Positions 43,826 through 53,824 are shown, numbered from the stretch's first letter. The stretch is 64,000 nt of DNA from Bacteroidota bacterium (GCA_024743405.1 JANSWP010000008.1:1-64000), one strand, 5' to 3'. Notes: a model not told the origin generated them from the letters alone. Made by a program: numbers and translations.

Positions 43826-44539
43826 ATGAGTAAATTATATTTTTTTCGGCATGCACAGGCATCTTATTTGGCTGAAAATTATGACGAACTTTCTGAAAAA
43901 GGAAAAAGACAGTCGGCGGCATTGGGGAAATATTTAGTGGATAAAAATTTTCACTTCGATAAAATTTTCGTTGGTCCGTTGAAACGACAAAAACATACTT
44001 TTGAAATCGTTGCGGATATATTTTCAAATAATAAAATCGAAATGCCTAAACCTGTTTTTTTAAATGAATTGAAAGAGCATTCGGGAACAGAGGGGGTACA
44101 TGAAGCAATGCCGAAATTGATTGAAACGGTACCTCCTATAAAAAGATGGTATGCAGAAATGAAAGCGAATCCAGCATTAAGAAAACGAAATACGCTTTTG
44201 AGTTTTCAATATTTTATGGATGAATGGGTAGAAGGAAATATTGAAATTGAGGGGATAGAATCATGGAAGGATTTTCGAGGCATTGTCAAAAAAGGACTCC
44301 ATACAATTTTAGAAAATACAGGAAAAGGAGAGACGGTTGGTACATTTACTTCTGGAGGCACAATATCTTCTATCACTGCGGAGGCGTTGAATATTAGAGA
44401 TGAGAAACGGGTGGCGGCGATGAATTTTTCAGTTCGAAATACTTCTTTTTCCTCCTTTCTTTTCTCAAAAAGCCAATTCAATTTATTAAGCTTTAATGAG
44501 TTGCCACATCTTGAAAAAGAGATGATAACCTTTGTCTAA
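43826..44539 (+). CDS. Histidine phosphatase family protein
   Basis: The protein has 237 residues. The RHG motif is FFRHAQASYL near the N-terminus, SEKGKRQSAALGKYL follows, and the second catalytic His is in VGTFTSGGTI, where the usual H is replaced by T or S. That change would weaken or remove phosphatase activity. It follows the kinase-fold gene by 12 bp. It overlaps the convergent rhamnose mutarotase gene by 4 bp. Confidence 0.82.
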   Translation: MSKLYFFRHAQASYLAENYDELSEKGKRQSAALGKYLVDKNFHFDKIFVGPLKRQKHTFEIVADIFSNNKIEMPKPVFLNELKEHSGTEGVHEAMPKLIETVPPIKRWYAEMKANPALRKRNTLLSFQYFMDEWVEGNIEIEGIESWKDFRGIVKKGLHTILENTGKGETVGTFTSGGTISSITAEALNIRDEKRVAAMNFSVRNTSFSSFLFSKSQFNLLSFNELPHLEKEMITFV

Positions 44540-44880
44540 TCTAACTGAAAGATCTGATCCATGGGCATCCATTTTTCACCAGATTTTGCCCATGGTAATT
44601 CTTGTTGAAACTTCCACATCAATTTTTCCCATTCTTGAACTTTCGGATTTTGAGCGTCCGTTTTCGCCTTGTGTTCAGGATCAAATATTTCGTTGACTTC
44701 CATAATCATGAATAGGCGATTTCCAACTAAATAAATTTGCATATCAACTATACCTGCATCTTTGATACTTTTTGTTATTTCTGGCCAGACATTACCAGGT
44801 GCATGAAATGTTTTATATTCTTCAATTAGCGCAGGGTTATCTTTCAAGTCACATGAAAAACAAAGTCGTTTTATAGCCAT
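44536..44880 (-). CDS. rhaM: L-rhamnose mutarotase family protein
   Basis: The protein has 114 residues of the RhaM/DUF718 ferredoxin-like fold. It shows LCFSCDLKDNPALIEEYKTFH, WPEITKSIKDAGI, LFMIMEVNEIFD and the C-terminal PWAKSGEKWMPMDQIF. It interconverts anomers of L-rhamnose or, given the neighbouring FucP-type transporter, another deoxysugar. The catalytic kinase, isomerase and aldolase genes are absent. It is 23 bp downstream of the transporter gene, so they are co-transcribed. Confidence 0.88.
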   Translation of the reverse strand: MAIKRLCFSCDLKDNPALIEEYKTFHAPGNVWPEITKSIKDAGIVDMQIYLVGNRLFMIMEVNEIFDPEHKAKTDAQNPKVQEWEKLMWKFQQELPWAKSGEKWMPMDQIFQLD

Positions 44881-44903
44881 CAGAAAGGTTGATTATTTGA
44901 AAA

Positions 44904-46217
44904 TCAGGTTTGTTTTGAATTTGAATATCCGTAATAACTAACTATAGCTAGACAAATTAAAGGAAGAATAAATGAAAATTTCACCTCGGGAATAAAACCA
45001 AGAATATTCAAGTCTGCAAATCCACTCCCGCCCCAATCCAAAATGTATCCTTGAAGAACCGGCATTAATGCCCCACCCACAATTGCCATGACCAATCCTG
45101 CAGAGCCAATTTTTGCTTCGTCTCCCATATCTTTTAATGCAATACCATAAATAGTTGGGAACATAATGGACATAAAAACGGATATTCCAATCAATGAAAA
45201 AAGACCAGCCATTCCAGGTAGTAAAATTGCGCCCGCTGAACAAATAACTCCTCCTAATCCAAAATACATGAGCATCTTCGAAGGCGAATTGTTTTTCATC
45301 AAAAATGTTCCTATCCAACGACCAATCAAAAATGAAACCATTGCGACGATATTATAGTAAGTTGCCGTTAGTTGGGCATCTTCTGGGCGATGAACATTCA
45401 TATTGTCGACATATTGAAAAATATAGGTCCAACACATAATTTGAGCACCAACATAAAATGCTTGAGCGATAACTCCTTGGACATATCTTTTATTAGCGAG
45501 CAAAATTTTGAAAGAACCAGATAATGAAATTTTCTCGACCTTTTCAGTGTCTGGTATTTTTGTGAAAAGGATAATGACCATTATTACAACTACGAGCACC
45601 CCTAACCCAATATACGGTATGCTAATGATGTCCAAATCATTGGTTCTAACAGCCGCTTGTTCAGCGGTTGATAATGCATTATAAGCATCTGCTGAATAAT
45701 CATCTGAGCGTAAGGCGCTTAAAACGACAAATTGAGCAATTGCCATACCCATCAATGAACCAACTGGATTGAAGGCTTGTGCAAGGTTTAATCTTCTGGT
45801 TGCGGTTTCTTTATCGCCTAATGCTAAAATCAAAGGATTAGAAGTCGTTTCTAAAAATGCCAAACCGCAGGTAATGACATATAGAGAAATTAGAAAATAA
45901 GAATATTCTTCAAAGGCAGCGGCTGGATAAAACATAAAAGCACCTGTCGCATAAAGGACTAAACCTAATACGATCCCTGATTTATAACTGTATTTTCGAA
46001 TGAATAGAGCAGCAGGTAACGCCATTACAAAATAACCAAAATAAAAAGCGAATTGCACTAAAGATGCTTGCACATTAGTCAACTCAGGCATGACTTTCTT
46101 GAAAGCAGAAACCATTGGATTTGTTAAGTCATTTGCGATTCCCCAAAGTGCAAATAAAGAGGTAATTAGAATAAAAGGAATCAATAATTGCTTTGATACA
46201 AGAGGTGCCTTATTCAT
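44904..46217 (-). CDS. fucP: FucP-type major facilitator sugar transporter
   Basis: The protein has 437 residues with 12 membrane helices. It has the FucP pattern: SLFALWGIANDLTNPMV in helix 1, FGYFVMALPAALFIRKYSYKSGI and ETTSNPLILALGDKETATRRLNLAQAFNPVGS. The family imports L-fucose with protons, and relatives carry other hexoses. Its pairing with rhamnose mutarotase suggests a deoxysugar substrate. Confidence 0.9.
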   Translation of the reverse strand: MNKAPLVSKQLLIPFILITSLFALWGIANDLTNPMVSAFKKVMPELTNVQASLVQFAFYFGYFVMALPAALFIRKYSYKSGIVLGLVLYATGAFMFYPAAAFEEYSYFLISLYVITCGLAFLETTSNPLILALGDKETATRRLNLAQAFNPVGSLMGMAIAQFVVLSALRSDDYSADAYNALSTAEQAAVRTNDLDIISIPYIGLGVLVVVIMVIILFTKIPDTEKVEKISLSGSFKILLANKRYVQGVIAQAFYVGAQIMCWTYIFQYVDNMNVHRPEDAQLTATYYNIVAMVSFLIGRWIGTFLMKNNSPSKMLMYFGLGGVICSAGAILLPGMAGLFSLIGISVFMSIMFPTIYGIALKDMGDEAKIGSAGLVMAIVGGALMPVLQGYILDWGGSGFADLNILGFIPEVKFSFILPLICLAIVSYYGYSNSKQT

Positions 46218-46252
46218 ATTGATTGGTTTATTTTAAGCTAGTTTCTTTACGT

Positions 46253-47071
46253 TTATTCCCCTTTCCAAACAGGTTTTCTTTTCTCGCGAAATGCTTTCAG
46301 TCCTTCCACACCATCTTTGCTTTCAATTGTTTTTTTCAACATTTCAACCAAATATTCATGCTCACTTTGACTTGGTCGAATATGAGCATAAGCTTCCAAT
46401 CCAAGTCGAATGGCAGTAGGTGAATTTTGCCTTAATTCATTCAAAATATTTTGAATAGCAGTATCCACCATATTAGGTTTGCATACTTCTGTAACTAAGC
46501 CATATTCAAATGCTTTTTGAACAGGTAATTGATACCCGCGCACGCACCAATCAATGACTTTTCGAGCAGGCATTACATTCAGTAAAGCTGCCATAACTTG
46601 CATAGGAAAGATGCCTCTTTTTACTTCGGGTAAGGCTAGTTTTATGTTATCAGAAGCAATAACAAAAGTTGCACCAGCTAAAAACATAAAACCACCAGCA
46701 TAAACGTCGCCAGTGACTTTTGCAATTAGAGGTTTGTGTAAAGTACTAAATAGATCATGGAAAAGTAATGGCTTTTTGGGCTCTGGTATCGTGGAATCAT
46801 GAGGTTCAATTATACCTGCCATAGCTTTTAAATCACCTCCTGCACAAAAAATATTGCCTTTGGCTTCTAGCACAACTGCCCAAATTGATTTTGTAAAATA
46901 GGCATATTGCATTGCAAAAGCGATCTCATTTAACATTTGAGGATGCAACGCATTTTTCCGATTTTCTCGGGCCAATCGAATAGTCAAGACATTTTCGTTT
47001 TCTTCAACTTCAAGAAAAGCAAAATGCTCTTTATGTAGATTGGAAATATGTTCTTGAGTGTAAATATTCAT
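46253..47071 (-). CDS. Enoyl-CoA hydratase/isomerase family protein
   Basis: The protein has 272 residues with the crotonase fold. It contains AGGDLKAMAG (oxyanion hole region), VYAGGFMFLAGATFVIAS and LPEVKRGIFPMQVMAALL. The usual first catalytic Glu aligns near GGFMF rather than a Glu, so catalytic residues are not complete by eye and substrate is uncertain. It is 13 bp downstream of the biotin carboxylase gene. Together they suggest leucine breakdown (methylglutaconyl-CoA hydratase), though other crotonases are possible. Confidence 0.82.
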   Translation of the reverse strand: MNIYTQEHISNLHKEHFAFLEVEENENVLTIRLARENRKNALHPQMLNEIAFAMQYAYFTKSIWAVVLEAKGNIFCAGGDLKAMAGIIEPHDSTIPEPKKPLLFHDLFSTLHKPLIAKVTGDVYAGGFMFLAGATFVIASDNIKLALPEVKRGIFPMQVMAALLNVMPARKVIDWCVRGYQLPVQKAFEYGLVTEVCKPNMVDTAIQNILNELRQNSPTAIRLGLEAYAHIRPSQSEHEYLVEMLKKTIESKDGVEGLKAFREKRKPVWKGE

Positions 47072-47084
47072 TTGCTTTTGTAAA

Positions 47085-49067
47085 CTATTTTAGTTTCAAT
47101 AATAGGAAACCAGCCTCAACACTTTGTCCTTCTGTTGCATAAATTTCCTCAATAGTTCCATCCATATCTGCTTCGATTGTATTTTCCATTTTCATGGAAG
47201 AAATAATCATTAAGCCTTCACCGGATTTAACAGACTGTCCTTCTGAAACTAACACTTTGATGATTTGAGATGGCATAGGAGCTTCAAAACCACCTTTTAG
47301 TTTTTCTATTTCTTTTTTGGGAAATCGGTTCTTTTCTACCAAAACCATATTGCCTGTTTCGGGACTATGAATAAAAAAGATATTTTCTTTTTGAGCAATT
47401 ATAAATTGATATTGAATGCCCTTTAACCTAAAAACCAAGCGTTGGTTTTTCTGCTCGAAAAATTCGACATTGACTTTTGAGCCGTTAATTTCAAAGTCAA
47501 AATGCTTCTTGGTTTTTGAGGAATATTTAGCATTGATTTCTTCTTCTCCACATTGATAAACCTTTTGCTGAGGAGCGTAAAAATTATTTCGCCAACCAGA
47601 TGGTAAAGCAGTTAATATGGTTCGGTCTTGTTCTTTTGTATGCCAATTAAATAAAGTGACTCCAATTGTGGATAGCTGTTTTTGTTGTTCCGACTTATGT
47701 GCGATTTTAGAAAGGTCAAGCTGGCTTTGTATAAAATGTGTGTCATAATCACCTGCATTAATACTACGTTGTTGGAATAAATGTAAAAGGAAATCTTGAT
47801 TGGTCGTTAAGCCAAGGCACTTTAAATGTTGAAGTATATAGACCATTTTTCTATGTGCCGAACTTCTGTCTTTATCCCAAATGATTAATTTGGCAATCAT
47901 AGGATCATAATGAATCGAAACTTCCGAGCCACTTTCTACGGCAGTTTCAATTCTCAAACCATCTACTTTTGGGACTTCCCAGTGAAGAATGTTCCCTGTT
48001 GCGGGCATAAAATTATTCGAGGCATCTTCGGCATATAACCGAGCTTCAATGGCATACCCATTACATGAAATGTCAGATTGGTTTAGTGTTAAAGGTTTGC
48101 CTTCTGCGATTTCAATTTGTAATTCAACTAGGTCTAAACCTGTAACTTCTTCGGTAACAGGATGCTCCACTTGGAGTCGTGTATTTACTTCTAAAAAATA
48201 AAATTCATCGGTTGAATCATCAAAAATAAATTCGACTGTTCCAGCATTGTCATAGTTTAATGCCTTTGCAGCTTTAACGGCAGCTTCGCCCATTTTTTCT
48301 CGTAATAATTCTGTCAAGATAGGTGAAGGACTTTCTTCTAAAACCTTTTGATAACGACGTTGAATAGTACATTCCCGTTCTAAAATATGAATGGCATTTC
48401 CGTGTTTATCGCCAAAAATTTGGAATTCAATATGGCGCCCTTTGGAAATATATTTTTCGATAATTAATTCATCATCTCCAAATGCAGATAATGATTCTCG
48501 CTTTGAGGCAGAAATGTTTTTTTCAAGATTGGAAGCCTCATAAACAATTCTCATTCCTTTTCCTCCGCCGCCAGCGGTTGCTTTTAATAAAAGAGGGAAA
48601 CCAATTTTTTGGGATGCTTTTGTTAAGGTTTCCAAACTTTGGTCTTCGCCTTGATAGCCTGGAATAACAGGGACATTATGGGCTTTCATAATGGATTTTG
48701 CCTGTGATTTAGAGCCCATTGCTTCAATTGCCTTTGTATTGGGTCCAATGAAAAGAATGCCAGCTTGTTCACATTTTTTTGCAAATCCAGCGTTTTCGGA
48801 CAAAAAACCGTACCCTGGGTGAATGGCATCCGCATGTTGTTGTTGAGCAACGGTAATGATTCTTTCTTGATTTAAGTAAGATTCAGTTGGGCTGCTTTCT
48901 CCAATGTGTATGGCTATGTCAGCTTCTTTTACAAATAAAGCTTTACTATCGGCATCTGAAAACACGGCGATACTTTTGATACCTAATTTTCGACAAGTCC
49001 GGATAATTCTAGAAGCGATTTCTCCTCTATTAGCAATCAGTAAAGTATTGATTTGTTTAATATCCAT
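47085..49067 (-). CDS. Biotin-dependent acyl-CoA carboxylase, biotin carboxylase and carrier subunit
   Basis: The protein has 660 residues. The biotin carboxylase domain has LLIANRGEIASRIIRTCRKL, GGGGKGMRIV and RECTIQRRYQKVLEESPSP. The C-terminal biotinyl domain has SSMKMENTIEAD, where the central Lys is biotinylated. The size fits the alpha subunits of methylcrotonyl-CoA or propionyl-CoA carboxylase. The adjacent hydratase favours methylcrotonyl-CoA and leucine catabolism. The carboxyltransferase beta subunit is not next to it. Confidence 0.92.
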   Translation of the reverse strand: MDIKQINTLLIANRGEIASRIIRTCRKLGIKSIAVFSDADSKALFVKEADIAIHIGESSPTESYLNQERIITVAQQQHADAIHPGYGFLSENAGFAKKCEQAGILFIGPNTKAIEAMGSKSQAKSIMKAHNVPVIPGYQGEDQSLETLTKASQKIGFPLLLKATAGGGGKGMRIVYEASNLEKNISASKRESLSAFGDDELIIEKYISKGRHIEFQIFGDKHGNAIHILERECTIQRRYQKVLEESPSPILTELLREKMGEAAVKAAKALNYDNAGTVEFIFDDSTDEFYFLEVNTRLQVEHPVTEEVTGLDLVELQIEIAEGKPLTLNQSDISCNGYAIEARLYAEDASNNFMPATGNILHWEVPKVDGLRIETAVESGSEVSIHYDPMIAKLIIWDKDRSSAHRKMVYILQHLKCLGLTTNQDFLLHLFQQRSINAGDYDTHFIQSQLDLSKIAHKSEQQKQLSTIGVTLFNWHTKEQDRTILTALPSGWRNNFYAPQQKVYQCGEEEINAKYSSKTKKHFDFEINGSKVNVEFFEQKNQRLVFRLKGIQYQFIIAQKENIFFIHSPETGNMVLVEKNRFPKKEIEKLKGGFEAPMPSQIIKVLVSEGQSVKSGEGLMIISSMKMENTIEADMDGTIEEIYATEGQSVEAGFLLLKLK

Positions 49068-49100
49068 TTTGAATTAATCAGAATACGTCCAATAAATAAA

Positions 49101-50504
49101 TTAACAATCGGGCAAAGCAACTGGTAAATTATAAGCTAGCCCTCCTTCCGAAGTTTCTTTGTATTTACTATTCATCTCAATAGCAGTATCCCACATGGTT
49201 TTTACAACGGTGTCAAAATCAACCAAAGCATTGTCTGGGTTGCTCGAAAGAGCTAAATTGCTAGCAGTGATTGCCTTCATGGCACCCATTGCATTTCTTT
49301 CAATACATGGGATTTGAACCAATCCGCCGATAGGATCACAGGTTAAACCCAAATGATGCTCCATTGCAATTTCAGCAGCCATTAAAACTTGTTTTGGCGT
49401 ACCTCCTAAAACTTCTGTCAGACCTCCTGCTGCCATAGCAGATGAAACACCAATTTCTGCTTGGCAGCCGCCAACGGCTGCAGAAATTGTTGCGCCTTTT
49501 TTGAATAAGCATCCTATTTCTCCTGACACGAGAAAAAACCTTTTAACATCCTGCATTCCGCTATGGTCACAAAAACAATAATAATAAAACAATACGGCAG
49601 GGATAACACCAGCAGCACCATTAGTTGGAGAAGTAACAACTCTTCCAAGTGCTGCATTTTCTTCGTTTACAGCTAATGCGAAACAACTAATCCATTTATT
49701 GATATAATTAAATTCTCTAGGTGTATTTTTTATACAGGTAAGCCAATCCTTTTTATTTTCAAAAGTGGCTCCATTCAATAATTCATCGTTAAGTATTTTA
49801 GCTCGTCTTTTTACATTTAATCCTCCAGGTAGAATCCCTCCAGTTGAACAACCTTTAAAAGCACATTCAACCATCGTATTAAAAATGTCCTTAAGCTTTT
49901 CATCAACTTCAGCAGCATCTCTGAAGTGTAATTCATTTTTATAAATGATTTCCGAAGCGGACAAACCTGTATGGATGGTATGATTAATTAAGTCAGCACC
50001 TTTATCCATTGGATAAGGTAAATTAACTCGGCTTATTGATGATTCTTGTTCTCCTTCTTTTTGAATAAAACCACCACCGACTGAATAATAGGTATCTTCA
50101 ATGATAAGATTATCATTATGAAAAGCTTTAAACGTCAAGGTGTTTGGATGAGCAGAAACGGTATGGTAATGATAAATAATCTGTTTTGTTGGAGAAAAAA
50201 AAATAGCTTTTTCGTTAATACGAATTTTACCTTCTGAATTTATTCTTTGAATGTATTCATCAATTTTTTCGGTAGGTATGGTTGTTGGGTCAAAGCCTTC
50301 TAGACCTAATTGAACAGCAATATTAGTAGCATGTCCTTTTCCCGTTTTAGCCAAAGAGCCATAAAGGTGGACTTCTACCTTATCAAAAGTTTTATTTTTA
50401 AGATCTTGAGCAAATTGATTGGCCGCTTTCCATGGCCCTAATGTGTGAGAACTTGAAGGACCGACACCTATTTTAAAAATATCAAAAATGCTAAGGCGTT
50501 CCAT
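49101..50504 (-). CDS. sdaA: L-serine ammonia-lyase (iron-sulfur type, single chain)
   Basis: The enzyme deaminates L-serine to pyruvate. It begins [21 protein letters not shown], the type family start, and the second domain has [34 protein letters not shown] with the three Cys ligands of the 4Fe-4S cluster (GCQ, TCD, PCI). Its 467 residues give a fused beta-alpha chain. It is oxygen-sensitive in relatives. It is monocistronic, 33 bp upstream of the carboxylase gene on the same strand. Confidence 0.95.
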   Translation of the reverse strand: MERLSIFDIFKIGVGPSSSHTLGPWKAANQFAQDLKNKTFDKVEVHLYGSLAKTGKGHATNIAVQLGLEGFDPTTIPTEKIDEYIQRINSEGKIRINEKAIFFSPTKQIIYHYHTVSAHPNTLTFKAFHNDNLIIEDTYYSVGGGFIQKEGEQESSISRVNLPYPMDKGADLINHTIHTGLSASEIIYKNELHFRDAAEVDEKLKDIFNTMVECAFKGCSTGGILPGGLNVKRRAKILNDELLNGATFENKKDWLTCIKNTPREFNYINKWISCFALAVNEENAALGRVVTSPTNGAAGVIPAVLFYYYCFCDHSGMQDVKRFFLVSGEIGCLFKKGATISAAVGGCQAEIGVSSAMAAGGLTEVLGGTPKQVLMAAEIAMEHHLGLTCDPIGGLVQIPCIERNAMGAMKAITASNLALSSNPDNALVDFDTVVKTMWDTAIEMNSKYKETSEGGLAYNLPVALPDC

Positions 50505-50659
50505 TTTAAATTAATTAATTTGTGATGCCACAAAAATGGATAAAAACATATGCTTTAAAGCATCTTTTCGAACATAAATTCAGTGAAATATCAAGTTTTT
50601 GAAATTTTGGGTTTTTTAAACAATTTTGAACGAATTACACCCTTTAAGCATTAAAGCAA

Positions 50660-50667
50660 TATCTTTG
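50660..50667 (+). promoter_or_regulatory. Candidate -7 box for rbfA (TATCTTTG)
   Basis: An exact TAnnTTTG match 17 bp before the rbfA ATG. A TTTG at 50625 is too far away to be its -33 box. Confidence 0.45.
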
Positions 50668-50684
50668 TAAAAAATAAATAAAAC

Positions 50685-51074
50685 ATGGAAACGAAGCGAC
50701 AGAAGCAAGTTGCGGAAGTAATTAAAAGAAAATTCGGGACGCTATTAACTCAAGAAGGAACTTACTTTTATGGTACAGATGCTTTCGTGACTGTAACTGC
50801 GGTCAAGATGTCCCCAGATTTAGGGATCGCCAAAGTTTATTTGAGCGTTTTTAATGTAATGGATAAGCAGACGGTGATTTTAGAAATGGAAGAAAATCTT
50901 TTCCAAATTAAACAATCATTTTATAGTAAAATTCGAAAGAATCTTCGAAGGATGCCAGAGTTGCAGTTTTATCTAGATGATACCCTTGATGAAATGTACC
51001 GATTGAATCATGTCTTTCATAAACTGCGTAATGAAAATCAGATGGGTTCAGAGGAAGTAGAGGAAGAAAATTAA
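50685..51074 (+). CDS. rbfA: Ribosome-binding factor A
   Basis: This small KH-fold protein helps mature the 30S subunit. Its 129 residues contain RQKQVAEVIKRKFGTLL, VKMSPDLGIAKVYLSVF, IRKNLRRMPELQFYLDDTLDEM and an acidic tail EEVEEEN. It is monocistronic: its own promoter box precedes it and a strong terminator follows at 51101-51138. Confidence 0.95.
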   Translation: METKRQKQVAEVIKRKFGTLLTQEGTYFYGTDAFVTVTAVKMSPDLGIAKVYLSVFNVMDKQTVILEMEENLFQIKQSFYSKIRKNLRRMPELQFYLDDTLDEMYRLNHVFHKLRNENQMGSEEVEEEN

Positions 51075-51100
51075 AAATCTGCTCAAAAAATATTCTTACC

Positions 51101-51138
51101 AAAAACAAAAGGCATCTCTTGAGATGCCTTTTGTTTTT
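51101..51138 (+). terminator. Rho-independent terminator of rbfA
   Basis: The arms 51101-51118 and 51121-51138 are reverse complements with a minimal loop, and the right arm ends TTTTT. Its position shows that the longer reading of the next gene, from 51124, would start inside the terminator. Confidence 0.92.
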
Positions 51139-51192
51139 ACCTTCAAAAAATTCCTATTTTCGGCAATTAATTCTGTAAAAAGTAAATCGAAA

Positions 51193-52179
51193 ATGGGTCG
51201 AAAATTTCGCTGGGGCATTATTGGATTGGGTAAAATTGCCAATAAATTTGCTCAAGATATTCAATTGATACCTAATGCTGAAGTCTATGCAGTAGCTTCT
51301 AGTTCTAAAGAAAGAGCAAAAGCATTTGCTGAAAAATACCAGGCAACACTTGCCTTTGGTTCTTATGAGGCTATTTCAAAATGCGAAGAACTAGATGCTA
51401 TTTATATCGCCACTCCGCATATAGGACATTGTGAAAACACTTTAATGTGTTTGGAAAACAAAATCCCTGTTTTGTGCGAGAAACCTTTTGCAATGAATAC
51501 GCGAGAGGTTAAAATGATGATTGAATCGGCAAAACAAAATGATACATTTTTGATGGAAGCTCTTTGGACTCAATTCATCCCAGCTTACCAAAAAATGCAA
51601 AGAGTCATTCGAAAAGGGATGATCGGAGAGGTAATCAATCTTCGAGCTGATTTTAGTTTTCCTGCACCATTTTTACCCGAGCAAAGAGCTTATAATAGAG
51701 ATTTGGGAGGAGGGGCCCTTTTAGATATTGGAATCTATCCTGTCTTTTTTGCACTTTCCATCTTAGGTAAACCTGAAAAAATAAAAGCAATAGCAACTTT
51801 TGGAAAAACAAATGTTGATGAAAGTTGCTTTATGATTTTTAAATATCCAGATGACCAAATGGCAATTCTTGATTGTTCTTTTAAAGTAAAAACGAATGTA
51901 GAAGCCTATATTTATGGTGAAGAAGGATCAATCTATTTACCTACCCGATTTCACCACCCTACCCGAATGTCCGTTCAATTGTATAGTGGCGAATCTCACG
52001 ATATTTCAATTCCTTATCAAGGAAATGGGTATTATCATGAAGCGATCGAAGTTATGAATTGTATTAAAGAGGGAAAAAAAGAAAGTGATTTAATGCCCTT
52101 GAACCAAAGTATGAATTTGATTGAAACATTGGATTGGGTAAGAAAAGAGGCCGGGATTGTATATCCGAAATTTGATTAA
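51193..52179 (+). CDS. Gfo/Idh/MocA-family oxidoreductase
   Basis: The protein has 328 residues from the ATG at 51193 (MGRKFRWGIIGLGKIANKFA). The NAD(P) motif is GIIGLGKIA, EKPFAMN follows, and DIGIYPVFFALSILGKP marks the substrate domain with the GGGALLDIG catalytic region. It resembles dihydrodiol and trans-1,2-dihydrobenzene-1,2-diol dehydrogenase types, and the substrate is not readable. I rejected the 51124 start because that codon is inside the rbfA terminator. Confidence 0.9.
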   Translation: MGRKFRWGIIGLGKIANKFAQDIQLIPNAEVYAVASSSKERAKAFAEKYQATLAFGSYEAISKCEELDAIYIATPHIGHCENTLMCLENKIPVLCEKPFAMNTREVKMMIESAKQNDTFLMEALWTQFIPAYQKMQRVIRKGMIGEVINLRADFSFPAPFLPEQRAYNRDLGGGALLDIGIYPVFFALSILGKPEKIKAIATFGKTNVDESCFMIFKYPDDQMAILDCSFKVKTNVEAYIYGEEGSIYLPTRFHHPTRMSVQLYSGESHDISIPYQGNGYYHEAIEVMNCIKEGKKESDLMPLNQSMNLIETLDWVRKEAGIVYPKFD

Positions 52180-52186
52180 AAAAGAA

Positions 52187-53824
52187 ATGCCTATTGATAT
52201 GAGTCGAGTATTTATTTTTTTACTTTTTGTCATTCCTGTTTATTTAAAAAGTCAGGTCAACTTAACTAGTTCGAATTTGCCAATTTTAGTCATTACGACA
52301 GAAGGGAATAATGAAATAGTTGATGAACCAAAAATTGATGCTCACCTCGGTATTGTTTGGAATCAAAATGGGCAGATCAATATAATTGATGATGGATATA
52401 ACCATTATGATGGAAAAATTGGAATAGAAATTCGAGGAGCTAGCTCTCAGTGGTTTGATAAAAAAAGTTATTCTTTCGAAGCTAGAAATGCAGATGATTC
52501 TAATAATAATGTGCCTCTTATAGGAATGCCAGAAGAAAACGATTGGGTTTTGCATGGTCCTTACAGTGATAAAAGCTTGATGCGAAATGCAATAACTTAT
52601 ATTATGGCGGGGTGGATAATGGATTACGCACCAAGAGTTAGATTTTGTGAAGTAATGATTAATGAAGCTTATAAAGGGGTGTATCTTTTAACAGAGAAAA
52701 TAAAGCGTGATAAAAATCGGGTAGATATTTCGAAAATGACTCTAGATGATAATGATGGAGATGAATTAACGGGTGGGTATATAATAAAAATGGATAAGGC
52801 GGCAGGCGATGAAAATGATAGTTGGACATCAGGATATTTGCCTCAAGAAGGAGCTTGGCAGCAAACAAATTTCCTCTATCATTATCCAAAACCCAATGAT
52901 ATTACACAGGCTCAATCTTCTTATATTCAAGGTTTTATTCGTGATTTTGAGATGAATTTAAAGAGTGCGGATTATGATCATCCGACCAAAGGCTATCGAA
53001 AATATATTGATGTTCAATCATTTATTGACTTCATGATGATCAATGAAATTGGTAGAAATGTAGATGGTTATCGTTTAAGCACCTTTATGTATAAGGATCG
53101 AGAAAGCATAGGTGGTAAATTAAAAAAAGGACCAGTTTGGGACTTTAATTTAGCCTATGGAAACGTGGATTATTGTATTGGTCCAGGTACTTCAGGTTGG
53201 GCTTTAGATTTTAATCAAGTTTGTCCAGATGACTTTTGGATTATCCATTTTTGGTGGGATAGGCTTCGTCAAGATGAGTCCTTTTATTTTGAGGCACAAG
53301 AACGATGGAAAACATTGCGACAAGATAAATTATCTGATGAGCGTATCTTTAATATGGTCGATTCACTTGCTGATTTGTTAAATGTAGCTGCGGGGCGAAA
53401 CTTTCAAAAATGGAATATATTGAATGACTATGTTTGGCCAAATAGTTTTGTGGGAAGTAGTTATCAATCTGAAGTAAATTTTTTAAAAAACTGGCTACAG
53501 GCTCGATTAGCTTGGTTGGACGGAAATTTTCAAAAATTTGGAGCTCCAATATATGATCCCAGAAGTTATTTTAATCCTAAAGCTTATCCAAATCCTTTTC
53601 AAGAGGAAGTTACGTTTCAATATTATGTTGAGGAAGAAGAAGATGTTGAAGTTTGGATTTATAATTCTATTGGACAATTAGTTTCTGTTCTTCAAGATTT
53701 TGACCATTTAAATGGAGAAAGTTCTGTGACGCTTAATTCAAGAAGCCTAACAAACGGTATTTATTTCTATACTGTTTGGATAGAAAATAGGAAAGTGGAG
53801 GAAGGAAAATTAATAAAGAACTAG
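52187..53824 (+). CDS. CotH kinase-fold protein with type IX secretion domain
   Basis: The protein has 545 residues. A signal peptide (about 1-24, SRVFIFLLFVIPVYLKSQ) is followed by the CotH fold with DWVLHGPYSDKSLMRNAI, GVYLLTEKIKRDKNRVDI and GPVWDFNLAYGN. The C-terminal 80 residues are a type A sorting domain (AYPNPFQEEVTFQYYV and GIYFYTVW), so it is exported by the type IX system to the cell surface. CotH relatives phosphorylate secreted proteins. The start is chosen just after the previous stop; the ATG at 52199 is also possible. Confidence 0.88.
   Translation: MPIDMSRVFIFLLFVIPVYLKSQVNLTSSNLPILVITTEGNNEIVDEPKIDAHLGIVWNQNGQINIIDDGYNHYDGKIGIEIRGASSQWFDKKSYSFEARNADDSNNNVPLIGMPEENDWVLHGPYSDKSLMRNAITYIMAGWIMDYAPRVRFCEVMINEAYKGVYLLTEKIKRDKNRVDISKMTLDDNDGDELTGGYIIKMDKAAGDENDSWTSGYLPQEGAWQQTNFLYHYPKPNDITQAQSSYIQGFIRDFEMNLKSADYDHPTKGYRKYIDVQSFIDFMMINEIGRNVDGYRLSTFMYKDRESIGGKLKKGPVWDFNLAYGNVDYCIGPGTSGWALDFNQVCPDDFWIIHFWWDRLRQDESFYFEAQERWKTLRQDKLSDERIFNMVDSLADLLNVAAGRNFQKWNILNDYVWPNSFVGSSYQSEVNFLKNWLQARLAWLDGNFQKFGAPIYDPRSYFNPKAYPNPFQEEVTFQYYVEEEEDVEVWIYNSIGQLVSVLQDFDHLNGESSVTLNSRSLTNGIYFYTVWIENRKVEEGKLIKN

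Noticed and set aside
44938-45318. A 126-codon minus-strand frame within fucP
   Set aside because: It overlaps the transporter in another frame; the transporter has full family motifs.
51124-51192. An N-terminal extension of the Gfo/Idh/MocA protein
   Set aside because: The first codon lies inside the rbfA terminator, and the conserved Rossmann start is at 51193.
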